Of a stretch of 7,817 nucleotides of DNA, positions 1-5,710 are shown one piece after another. The translations under genes were made by a program, and so were the position numbers. The notes under the pieces are model-generated. The model was not told the origin of the DNA. It did no database searches and saw nothing but the letters and a program-made list of their open reading frames with translations. Where the stretch lies: the NCBI GenBank assembly GCA_022576105.1, contig JACZRM010000074.1, positions 1-7,817 of the forward strand, in the 5' to 3' direction. How positions within the stretch are numbered: position 1 is the stretch's first letter; each line of letters opens with the position of its first letter. This DNA comes from Chloroflexota bacterium (GTDB lineage Bacteria > Chloroflexota > Dehalococcoidia > UBA3495).

Positions 1-79
1 ACTTAACGATTATTGTTCTGGGCGGACCTGGGAAGCATTCCTCTTGGGTGCCAACTTTTGGGGGAACCACCCATTCTGT

Positions 80-111
80 CACCAGGGAGATAATTCACCA
101 GGGAGATAATT
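80..111. repeat. Perfect 16-bp tandem duplication
   Basis: The unit CACCAGGGAGATAATT occurs at 80-95 and again, identically and without a gap, at 96-111. The next three bases (CAC) begin a third copy. It lies in non-coding sequence and is followed almost directly by a second, unrelated tandem duplication. Replication slippage is the simplest origin. Confidence 0.9.
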
Positions 112-115
112 CACT

Positions 116-139
116 GAAGAAATAAACGAAGAAATAAAC
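116..139. repeat. Perfect 12-bp tandem duplication
   Basis: The unit GAAGAAATAAAC is present twice in a row (116-127 and 128-139). It starts five bases after the 16-bp duplication ends. The pair is bracketed by a perfect 6-bp inverted repeat, CTGAAG at 114-119 and CTTCAG at 139-144, with a 19-base AT-rich loop. A weak stem-loop downstream of the response regulator is possible. Confidence 0.85.
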
Positions 140-201
140 TTCAGCCAACCCGGAACGGCCACTAAATAACGCCCCCTCGGTCTTCCTGCGCCCGACGAGT
201 T

Positions 202-621
202 TCACCTAATTGGTCCGTCATGACCGTTGGCAGCGGGCTGCAGCGGCATGGTAGATCGCCGCAGTACAGCCTTAACCCGGGCCACCAGTTCATCGGGCGA
301 GAACGGCTTGGTTATGTAGCAATCCGCCCCAATTTCAATCCCAAGAATTCTGTCGTCCAACAGGTCCATCGCCGTGACCATGATGATGGGAACTCGCGAA
401 AATTTGCGGATATGCTGGCAAGTTGTGAAACCATCCATCCCCGGCAAGCGATTGTCCAGCAGCACCAGAGCGGGGTAATTGTCTCTAAGAAAAACCAGCG
501 CCTCTTCTCCGGACTCGGCCGACGGTACATCGTAGCCTTCCTTGCCCAGCACTAATTGAATTAGCTTGAGAATCTGAGGGTCATCTTCGACCGCGAGAAT
601 CGAGGTCCGGTCTCCTGTCAT
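202..621 (-). CDS. Receiver-only response regulator (CheY-like)
   Basis: This 139-residue protein is a single phosphoacceptor receiver domain of a two-component system, acting in the cytoplasm. The acidic pocket (E12, D13, D14), the phosphoacceptor D56 within LLDNRLPGMDG, the switch T83 and the invariant K105 of the KPF motif are all present, so it should be phosphorylatable. The receiver ends with helix 5 (RVKAVLRR, about 115-122). About 17 polar residues follow, with no output domain. That helix-5 ending resembles OmpR-family receivers, so this may be a natural single-domain protein or an OmpR-type regulator that lost its DNA-binding half. The ATG at 621 is supported by GGAAGGA at 629-635, seven bases upstream. 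No histidine kinase is adjacent. It may signal by protein-protein contact, but its partner cannot be named. Confidence 0.9.
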   Translation of the reverse strand: MTGDRTSILAVEDDPQILKLIQLVLGKEGYDVPSAESGEEALVFLRDNYPALVLLDNRLPGMDGFTTCQHIRKFSRVPIIMVTAMDLLDDRILGIEIGADCYITKPFSPDELVARVKAVLRRSTMPLQPAANGHDGPIR

Positions 622-628
622 ACTGACA

Positions 629-635
629 TCCTTCC
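629..635 (-). promoter_or_regulatory. Ribosome binding site of response regulator
   Basis: On the minus strand GGAAGGA lies seven bases before the ATG at 621. This is a strong Shine-Dalgarno match and fixes the start of the receiver gene. Confidence 0.75.
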
Positions 636-670
636 GTTAAAACGTACCGACACAATATTTTGCCGCCCAA

Positions 671-701
671 ATTGTACCAAACTTTTTGACTGTAATCTCA
701 A
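671..701 (-). promoter_or_regulatory. Candidate sigma-70 promoter for response regulator
   Basis: Reading the minus strand, TTGAGA (696-701) is followed after 19 bases by TACAAT (671-676). Transcription would start about 45 bases before the ATG. The -10 is a five-of-six match to TATAAT, but the spacer is longer than the preferred 17 bases. The surrounding 640-720 stretch is clearly more AT-rich than the genes and holds three TTTGG words on the minus strand and two copies of CGGCAAAAT (657-665 and 714-722). These could be operator elements, but nothing identifies the regulator. Confidence 0.4.
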
Positions 702-765
702 GTTTTCGACCAAATTTTGCCGGCGGGATTGAACTCGCTTTGAGGTCTAACTTCTCCCCACCGAT

Positions 766-982
766 TCACCATGTTCGCACCCTGTTCAATCCAAGGGCTT
801 CCTCTACACTGGTCTTGAGTTTTTCCCATGCCCAAAGAGACGCGCACGCCTGGTCAGTAGCATCCGCTGCTCCAAACCGCTTCATGCAGTTCAAGAACAT
901 CCACATCAATAACCTGATCAATAAGCTTCGCCTCAGCACAAATTTTGAGCGCGCACAGAACATGATCAGAGTTGCCTCTCAA
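766..982 (-). pseudogene. Probable frameshifted small gene, function unknown
   Basis: Two minus-strand frames read like one protein broken by a shift. The first runs from about 982 (a TTG codon) to about 875 and includes AEAKLIDQVIDVDVLELHEAV. It meets a stop at 854-856 if continued. Skipping one base near 874 moves into a second frame that continues GAADATDQACASLWAWEKLK and ends at the TGA at 766-768, giving about 71 residues. Both halves have a purine-first, GAT/GTT/GCG-rich codon pattern typical of coding DNA, and both predict amphipathic helices. Codons such as CTT, ATT, GTT and GAT differ from the CTG/GCC/GAC-rich neighbours, which hints at foreign origin. I do not recognise the family. 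The start is uncertain: no well-placed ribosome binding site is visible. It abuts or slightly overlaps the divergently oriented ligase start. It could be a pseudogene, a sequencing error, or chance open frames. Confidence 0.4.
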
Positions 983-3054
983 TGACTTCTCGTCTGCCGG
1001 CCAGCTTGCCCCTGTTCATTGCCCTGTTGCTGCTCACTCCGCTGGTGATCAGTCCGGGCGCCTTTGCCCATTTTTCGGTCAGCAAGGCGGTCTATGCCCG
1101 GACGATAATCGAAATTTTAGGTGTGGTCTGGGTCCTACTAATGCTCAAGTCACCCAGATTTAGGCCAGCCCACTCCTGGGTGATTCTGGCCTTCACCGGC
1201 TATGTGGCCGCCTCGTTTTTGGCGGCGGTCTGGGGAGTCAACACAACCCACAGCATCTGGTCTACCTTCGACCGAATGACCGGGGTATTTGACTGGGCGC
1301 ATTGGTTGCTGCTGGCAGTGGTCCTGATGTCGGTGGTGCGTTCTCGCGGCGGCTGGTGGCTATTATTGAACGGAATGCTGGGCATCACGCTGGTTCTGTC
1401 CTTGATTGCCTCTACCCAAGTCTGGGGGCTGTCATTCATACCGGCCATCATCGCCAAATGCCGGGTCGACGCCACCCTGGGCAACCCTTCATATCTGGCC
1501 CCCTTGCTGGTCATGTCGGTACTGGTGGCCGCTGGTCTTTTCACCAGGTCGCTGTCCAGCGGCACCCAGCCACAGGACGGAGACCTTCAGACAACCAGCT
1601 TGGACCAAACCCTGCCGCAAACCCTGCCGGGATTCTTGAATAACATCCAGGTCTGGCGAATATTCTGGCTGGCGGTAATCACTTTTGGGAGCCTGGTGCT
1701 GGTGTATACCGGCACCCGGGGCGCGGTGGTTGGACTGGCCGCCGGTGCTCTTGCCGTTCCGGTTGCTGTCTGCATTTGGGGCAACCGGGGTGCTCTCCGG
1801 CCGGTTACACTGGCGTCGGCGGGCGTTATGTTGACTGTCGGCGCCCTTTTCGCGGTGGACTACACTCTGGGGCTGCCCGCTGCGACTAACTGTGGCGACT
1901 ATACCGCAACGGCCCGGATAACGGATCTGGCCGAAACCGGCATCAATGAATCCTCCCTGGCCCTGCGATTGTCCTCTGCCCGGGCCGGTCTGCTGGGGTT
2001 TTTGGACCGTCCAATCTTAGGATGGGGCCCGGAAAATTTTGGATACGCTTTTGACCAGCATGTCGAACCACAGATTTTCCAGCAGGGCAGCTTTGTCATG
2101 GACAAGGCCCACAATCAGGTTGTAGAGGAATTTACCACCAAGGGCCTGGTGGGCGGGCTGGCCTTCCTGGCGATGTGGGCCGCTCTGGTCTGGGCGGTAG
2201 TACGCCGCCGCAGGCCGGTCCAGGAGGAGATTCTGGCGTACGCAATCCTGGGGGCATTGACCGCCTATTTCGTTCAGAACCTGTTCCTCTTCGACACTCC
2301 CAGCGCATTGCTCTGGTGGGTTATTCTGGCGGCGTGGGTGGCCTGGCAGGAAAAAGAAACCCCCAGCCGCGACCCGGAAACCCAGGCAAACAATCCCATC
2401 TGGCGCCCGGGTTATTTGCGACCGGCAGCCTTGAAAATTGGGGCAATGGCTTTTTCCAAGAAATGGGTCAGGAACACTGCGCCTCTGGTGCTGCTAGGCT
2501 TGTTGGGAATCTCGGTTTACTACTTCAACTGGCAGCCTCACCTGGCGGCGTACCGTTTTGGGCAGTCCAGCCAGCACGCAATGCCCCACGACGAGAGGCT
2601 GGCCCTGGCCCAACAAAGTTTTGCCACCTTTCCTCAAATGGCCAATCAACCGCGCCGGTTAATGCTACTTAACATGCTCCGCAATTGGGAATATCTGGAC
2701 GCCGAGGAAAGAGGGCGGGGGATTGAATTTTTTGCCGCCGAGGGTGGCATTGCGCTGAGAGAGGATTCGCACAATGCCCCGATGTTGATCACCGCCATTC
2801 TGTTTATGCAGTCCACTGGACCCTCGGTAGAGGTCTTGGCCAGTGTTCAACCGATGCTCCAGCGGCTGGAGAAAATAGCTCCCAATCGGGCGGAGACCCA
2901 CCAGCTGTTGGCCAACCAGGCATTGTTGGAAGGTCGGTACGCCGAGGCATTGGAAATTGCCGGCCGGTACCAGGACCGGGCGCCCGACACTGAACTATTC
3001 TTCGCCGGAATCGAGCGTGCCGCCGGCGAAGCGCTGAGGCGGAGTGGCGACTGA
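982..3054 (+). CDS. O-antigen ligase/polymerase-like membrane protein with TPR-like tail
   Basis: This 690-residue polytopic membrane protein belongs to the Wzy/WaaL (Wzy_C) group, which transfers or polymerises lipid-linked glycans at the outer face of the cytoplasmic membrane. Hydrophobic segments lie near residues 9-29, 33-54, 65-86, 103-120, 124-150, 168-187, 226-248, 250-267, 275-293, 386-407, 416-434, 440-455 and 497-514. Family landmarks are TGTRGA (243-248), the R329/R334 region, DRPILGWGPENF (342-353) and DKAHN (374-378). H377 in the large outer loop matches the conserved ligase histidine. After the last membrane segment, about 175 residues are soluble and helical, including one TPR-like repeat (about 636-670). 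An in-frame 12-bp duplication gives QTLP twice at 209-216. The start is at 982 because the hydrophobic N-terminus begins directly there. The ribosome binding site is weak (CAGAG, 967-971). No glycosyltransferase or flippase gene is adjacent, so the glycan acceptor is unknown. Confidence 0.85.
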   Translation: MTSRLPASLPLFIALLLLTPLVISPGAFAHFSVSKAVYARTIIEILGVVWVLLMLKSPRFRPAHSWVILAFTGYVAASFLAAVWGVNTTHSIWSTFDRMTGVFDWAHWLLLAVVLMSVVRSRGGWWLLLNGMLGITLVLSLIASTQVWGLSFIPAIIAKCRVDATLGNPSYLAPLLVMSVLVAAGLFTRSLSSGTQPQDGDLQTTSLDQTLPQTLPGFLNNIQVWRIFWLAVITFGSLVLVYTGTRGAVVGLAAGALAVPVAVCIWGNRGALRPVTLASAGVMLTVGALFAVDYTLGLPAATNCGDYTATARITDLAETGINESSLALRLSSARAGLLGFLDRPILGWGPENFGYAFDQHVEPQIFQQGSFVMDKAHNQVVEEFTTKGLVGGLAFLAMWAALVWAVVRRRRPVQEEILAYAILGALTAYFVQNLFLFDTPSALLWWVILAAWVAWQEKETPSRDPETQANNPIWRPGYLRPAALKIGAMAFSKKWVRNTAPLVLLGLLGISVYYFNWQPHLAAYRFGQSSQHAMPHDERLALAQQSFATFPQMANQPRRLMLLNMLRNWEYLDAEERGRGIEFFAAEGGIALREDSHNAPMLITAILFMQSTGPSVEVLASVQPMLQRLEKIAPNRAETHQLLANQALLEGRYAEALEIAGRYQDRAPDTELFFAGIERAAGEALRRSGD
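1606..1629 (+). repeat. In-frame 12-bp tandem duplication in ligase gene
   Basis: CAAACCCTGCCG occurs twice with no gap (1606-1617 and 1618-1629). It is in frame and encodes QTLP twice, in the polar loop before the seventh hydrophobic segment. Being a multiple of three in a loop, it is likely tolerated. Confidence 0.9.
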
Positions 3055-3105
3055 CTCACCAGGCGGCTGATTCGCTGGGCCCGACTTTCTAACGAGCACC
3101 GCCGG

Positions 3106-4485
3106 TTATACCATCGGCCAGCGGGAGGGATACGACACGCCGGTCCTGCGCAGCAGGGCTTCTCCCAGCGACTGCACTTTCTGGATCAATTCCCACTCAT
3201 CGACGAACACCGGCTGATGCGCCTCCACCACCACCCTGCCATCGACGATTACGGTGTGAACGCTTCTGCCGTCGGCGTTGTAGACCAGGCTGTTAACCGG
3301 ATTGAATACCGCCCGCCACTCTGGGCGTTTGGTATCGAATAGCACCAGGTCGGCCTTCTTACCGACTTCAATCGACCCTATGTCATCGGCCAACCCCAAG
3401 GCTTCGGCCCCGCCGATAGTCGCCATTTCCAGGGCTGTTTCCGCGGGAATCATTCGCCAATCCCGGCGTCCATCCTTGTACAGCACCGCGATCAAGTACA
3501 TCGACCGCATGGTCTCCAAGAGATTGGAATTGTTTCCCGCGTCGGTGCCCAGTCCCACCACCACGCCCTTTGCCAGCATCTCCGGCACCAGCCCAGATTG
3601 AGTCACACCGGCCGCTCCTTTCATTGCAGCAGTGGGGCAGGCAACTACCCTGGTGTTAGTCCGCGCCAGACTCTCTACTTCTTCCAGATTCAGGCCCAGA
3701 GCGTGAGCCAGCAGCACGTTGGGGCCAAGCACCCCGATATCCTCCAGGTACTGGGCCGGACGCCGACCATACTGGCCAATCCACTGCTCCAGGGCTTGGG
3801 GCGAGTAGTTGTGATGGGTTGTCAGGCCGGTGTGGTATCGATCGGCCAGATCCTTGGCTGCCCTTAGCAACTCGCTGCTGGCGTATTGCGGCGAGAAGGG
3901 CATGCTCCAGGCTTGCACCCGACCTTCCTGGGTGTTGTGGTATTGAACGATGGTCTGCTCGATAGTCCTGATGGCCGCGTCGGTTGCCGAAACCGGCAAG
4001 TTCAGAGGATTGGGCCGGTCAACGACGTGAGTCCCCACGATGATGCGGCACCCTGATTCCTGGTAGGCCTGCATACATCGGTCCAGGTGTTTGGTGCTGC
4101 CCGGGTCCAAGAAGGTGGTGGTGCCGTATTTCAGCAGTTCGGTGATCGCCAGCAGGGACGTGTAATACTCGTCTTCCTCATTCATTGCCGCCTGCAATCG
4201 GAAGACATTGGGCAAGTAGGCCGGGCCTAGATCGTCCGGGAAGATTCCCCTCACGGCATGGGCATAGCTAAGGTGCATATGCCCGTTGACGAACCCGGGG
4301 GTGACCACCATTTCCCGGGCGTCGATCACCCGGTCGGCGGGCATTGCTTCAATCTCGGCGGTCTTGCCGACCTGGGTGATGCGCTGTCCCTCAACCAGGA
4401 TGGCGCCGTCCTGAATAATCCTGCGTTCCCGGTCGACGGTGACCAGGAATCGGGCGCCCTGAATTTTCAGCGTTGGACCTGGCAT
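3106..4485 (-). CDS. Amidohydrolase, TrzA/MtaD/AtzA-like family
   Basis: This 459-residue cytoplasmic metal-dependent hydrolase resembles the MTA/SAH deaminase and chlorohydrolase group, which removes amino or halogen groups from heterocycles. The N-terminal beta-sandwich leads into GFVNGHMH (64-71), giving metal ligands H69 and H71. GTTTFLDPG (121-129), the third metal histidine H224, H261 in LLAHALGL, and D315 in GLGTDAGNNS follow in the usual order. The C-terminal GSIEVGKKADLVLFD (370-384) and closing beta strands are intact. Length is normal for the family. Two positions differ from well-studied deaminases. The HxxE motif reads HHNY, placing Tyr (227) where the catalytic Glu normally sits. 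The usual PHxxY histidine appears as Q200 in SPQYAS. The substrate is therefore uncertain. The ATG at 4485 has AGGAGG nine bases upstream (4495-4500). The gene is divergent from the acetyltransferase and convergent with the ligase, with a 51-base gap. Confidence 0.88.
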   Translation of the reverse strand: MPGPTLKIQGARFLVTVDRERRIIQDGAILVEGQRITQVGKTAEIEAMPADRVIDAREMVVTPGFVNGHMHLSYAHAVRGIFPDDLGPAYLPNVFRLQAAMNEEDEYYTSLLAITELLKYGTTTFLDPGSTKHLDRCMQAYQESGCRIIVGTHVVDRPNPLNLPVSATDAAIRTIEQTIVQYHNTQEGRVQAWSMPFSPQYASSELLRAAKDLADRYHTGLTTHHNYSPQALEQWIGQYGRRPAQYLEDIGVLGPNVLLAHALGLNLEEVESLARTNTRVVACPTAAMKGAAGVTQSGLVPEMLAKGVVVGLGTDAGNNSNLLETMRSMYLIAVLYKDGRRDWRMIPAETALEMATIGGAEALGLADDIGSIEVGKKADLVLFDTKRPEWRAVFNPVNSLVYNADGRSVHTVIVDGRVVVEAHQPVFVDEWELIQKVQSLGEALLRRTGVSYPSRWPMV

Positions 4486-4494
4486 TTATTTCAG

Positions 4495-4500
4495 CCTCCT
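4495..4500 (-). promoter_or_regulatory. Strong ribosome binding site of amidohydrolase
   Basis: AGGAGG on the minus strand lies nine bases before the ATG at 4485. It is a consensus Shine-Dalgarno site and fixes the start. Confidence 0.8.
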
Positions 4501-4520
4501 GGTCACCGGCGGTGGGTTCT

Positions 4521-4549
4521 TTGTCCTATGCCCCAGCAGCGACTATTAT
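4521..4549 (+). promoter_or_regulatory. Candidate promoter toward the acetyltransferase
   Basis: TTGTCC (4521-4526) and TATTAT (4544-4549) are separated by exactly 17 bases, a good sigma-70 arrangement (four and five matches out of six). Transcription would begin near 4556, leaving a leader of about 135 bases before the ATG at 4691. The -10 overlaps the minus-strand -10 listed separately. Confidence 0.4.
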
Positions 4550-4573
4550 AGACGCCGCCTCCGGCCTCTTGCC
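4545..4573 (-). promoter_or_regulatory. Candidate promoter toward the amidohydrolase
   Basis: On the minus strand the bases 4545-4550 read TATAAT, a perfect -10. They would place the start of transcription about 50 bases before the ATG at 4485. The expected -35 position (4568-4573) reads GGCAAG, which is poor, so this promoter would need an activator or a different sigma factor. Confidence 0.35.
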
Positions 4574-4690
4574 CCTGTCGAATGGCAAGACCACCAAGGG
4601 GTAGATGCATTTGCCCTATTTGACAACCTTCACGCGACGCCGTACCTTCACCTGGTGGCCAGATAATAAGCAAAGGCGGCGTTCATCGCT

Positions 4691-5212
4691 ATGTCCAGTT
4701 CCCATCAGAAAATCTCCGGGCAGAAAATCTCCGGGCAGCAGATCAACGTGCGGCTGGCCCAAATGTCCGACCTGGCGACCTTGGTGGAGTTCAATATCGC
4801 AATGGCCCGGGAGACCGAGGGCAAAGAGCTGGATCCTGACCTGTTGCGGAAAGGCGTCTCATCTGCGTTGCAAAGCGATGACCGGGGCTTCTACCTGGTG
4901 GCAGAGGTTGACGGAAAGGTCGCCGGTCAGCTAATGATTACCCGGGAGTGGAGCGATTGGCGCAACGGCTTCTTCTGGTGGATTCAGAGCGTCTACGTCC
5001 ATCCCAACCACCGCCGGCAGGGAATTTATCGGGCCCTGGACCAGCGAGTAAAGACACTGGCCCTGGAGCAAGCTGACGTCTGCGGGGTGCGGCTTTACGT
5101 GGACCGGAGCAACCAGGTCGCGCAGCAGGTCTACCGGCAGCTGGGGATGTCCCAGTCCCACTACGACCTGTACGAGATCGATTTTGAGCCACTTACCTGT
5201 CCGGCCGGTTGA
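4691..5212 (+). CDS. GNAT-family N-acetyltransferase
   Basis: This 173-residue protein is a single GNAT domain that would transfer an acetyl group from acetyl-CoA to an unidentified amine. The fold starts at about residue 18 (INVRLAQMSDL). The acetyl-CoA pyrophosphate loop is visible as VYVHPNHRRQGIYRAL (101-116). R108, R109 and G111 match the Q/R-x-x-G-x-G/A signature, but the last position is Tyr (113). The C-terminal part has the usual N-x-x-A-xx-x-Y helix (N141 to Y148) leading into LGM. An aromatic FFWW strand (94-97) precedes the loop. Residues 6-15 are a perfect in-frame duplication (QKISG twice) ahead of the domain. The chosen ATG has AAAGG at 4672-4676, fourteen bases upstream, which is rather far. 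No closer alternative start keeps the domain intact. Its partner could be a small molecule or a protein N-terminus. Confidence 0.88.
   Translation: MSSSHQKISGQKISGQQINVRLAQMSDLATLVEFNIAMARETEGKELDPDLLRKGVSSALQSDDRGFYLVAEVDGKVAGQLMITREWSDWRNGFFWWIQSVYVHPNHRRQGIYRALDQRVKTLALEQADVCGVRLYVDRSNQVAQQVYRQLGMSQSHYDLYEIDFEPLTCPAG
4706..4735 (+). repeat. In-frame 15-bp tandem duplication in acetyltransferase
   Basis: CAGAAAATCTCCGGG is repeated perfectly without a gap (4706-4720 and 4721-4735). It encodes QKISG twice in the N-terminal extension before the GNAT fold. A following CAG begins a third copy. Confidence 0.92.
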
Positions 5213-5232
5213 CTAGCTGGGGCTAATAATTT

Positions 5233-5292
5233 ATCTTGAAAATTCAGATTCACCTAAAATTGAATGGAAACCTTGCCCGGCAATCTTGAAAA
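5233..5292. repeat. Ten-base direct repeat 50 bases apart
   Basis: ATCTTGAAAA occurs at 5233-5242 and at 5283-5292 in the 102-base AT-rich gap before the hot-dog pair. The centre-to-centre distance is 50 bases, about five helical turns. A role as a binding-site pair is possible, but nothing else supports it. No well-spaced -35/-10 pair is evident here. Confidence 0.35.
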
Positions 5293-5314
5293 CTAGCTTC
5301 AACCAGGGATTAAA

Positions 5315-5710
5315 ATGACCACTCCACAAGAAATCTACGACCGACTGACCATTGGCGAGCAGTTGGCCCACCTGGAATACACCGTTACCGAGGAGCAGCT
5401 TGAATTGCTGCAAGGAGCAGTGGAATATCCGCAGGCCTTATTCCCCCATATTGCGGTTAAGGAGTACCTGGAGGTGCTGCACGGCAAGCATGGGCCGATA
5501 CCTTTTATCAGCGCCAAGCACAAAGACTCCTATTACCACCCGCCCATCCCCAACAAAAGGGTCCAGGTGACCGGATGGGTGCGGGACAAATACCAACGTC
5601 GCGGCCGCAATTGGCTGCTGGTGGAGACCCTGGCTATCGACGAAGACGGACGCGAGATAGTGCGCAGTGAGCACACTTTCTTAATTGGCGGATTGGAGAA
5701 ACAAGAATAA
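5315..5710 (+). CDS. MaoC-like hot-dog subunit, N-terminal FAS1-like dehydratase type
   Basis: This 131-residue protein is one hot-dog domain of the kind that forms the non-catalytic or N-terminal half of MaoC-type hydratases. Family features are FISAKHKDSYYHPPIPNKRV (64-83), which resembles the conserved segment before the central beta strands, and GWVRDKYQRRGRNWLLVET (87-105). The end, SEHTFLI (118-124), is typical. Family members act on acyl-CoA or acyl-carrier thioesters, adding or removing water in fatty-acid-like metabolism. The ATG is supported by AGGGA at 5305-5309, five bases upstream. The stop codon overlaps the next start by one base (TAATG), so the two proteins are very likely made together as a heterodimer. 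The precise substrate cannot be told. Confidence 0.8.
   Translation: MTTPQEIYDRLTIGEQLAHLEYTVTEEQLELLQGAVEYPQALFPHIAVKEYLEVLHGKHGPIPFISAKHKDSYYHPPIPNKRVQVTGWVRDKYQRRGRNWLLVETLAIDEDGREIVRSEHTFLIGGLEKQE

Larger units (their letters stand above)
1..201. other. Intergenic left edge without recognisable gene
   Basis: This is the stretch downstream of the minus-strand response regulator. All plus-strand frames close within about 110 to 140 bases, and none looks like a known protein. On the minus strand a frame opening with GTG near position 80 stays open to the window edge for about 27 codons. That is too short to judge, and no ribosome binding site precedes it. I see no winged-helix remnant (no HTH-like or RGxGY-like segment) that would turn the receiver into an OmpR-type regulator. 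The only structure is the pair of tandem duplications listed separately and a 6-bp inverted repeat (114-119 with 139-144). That repeat is AT-rich in its loop, so it is a poor terminator. Confidence 0.5.

Noticed and set aside
1..80. A possible minus-strand gene start (GTG near 80) running off the left edge.
   Set aside because: Only about 27 codons are visible, no ribosome binding site precedes it, and there is no similarity I recognise.
725..815. tRNA-like TTCAATC words on both strands (TTCAATCC at about 784 on the plus strand and the same word in the minus strand near 730).
   Set aside because: The flanking bases do not form a five-pair T stem, and no acceptor stem or anticodon arm can be placed.
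686..985. A 99-codon plus-strand frame whose stop overlaps the ligase start (ATGA).
   Set aside because: It starts with TTG without a ribosome binding site and has no recognisable domain. The opposite strand of the same DNA reads more like protein.
2175..2672. A 165-codon frame inside the ligase gene.
   Set aside because: It is an out-of-frame shadow with Gly/Pro/Arg-rich composition inside a gene with clear family motifs.
3055..3105. Bidirectional terminator between the convergent ligase and amidohydrolase genes.
   Set aside because: No stable inverted repeat with a T-run could be found in the 51-base gap.
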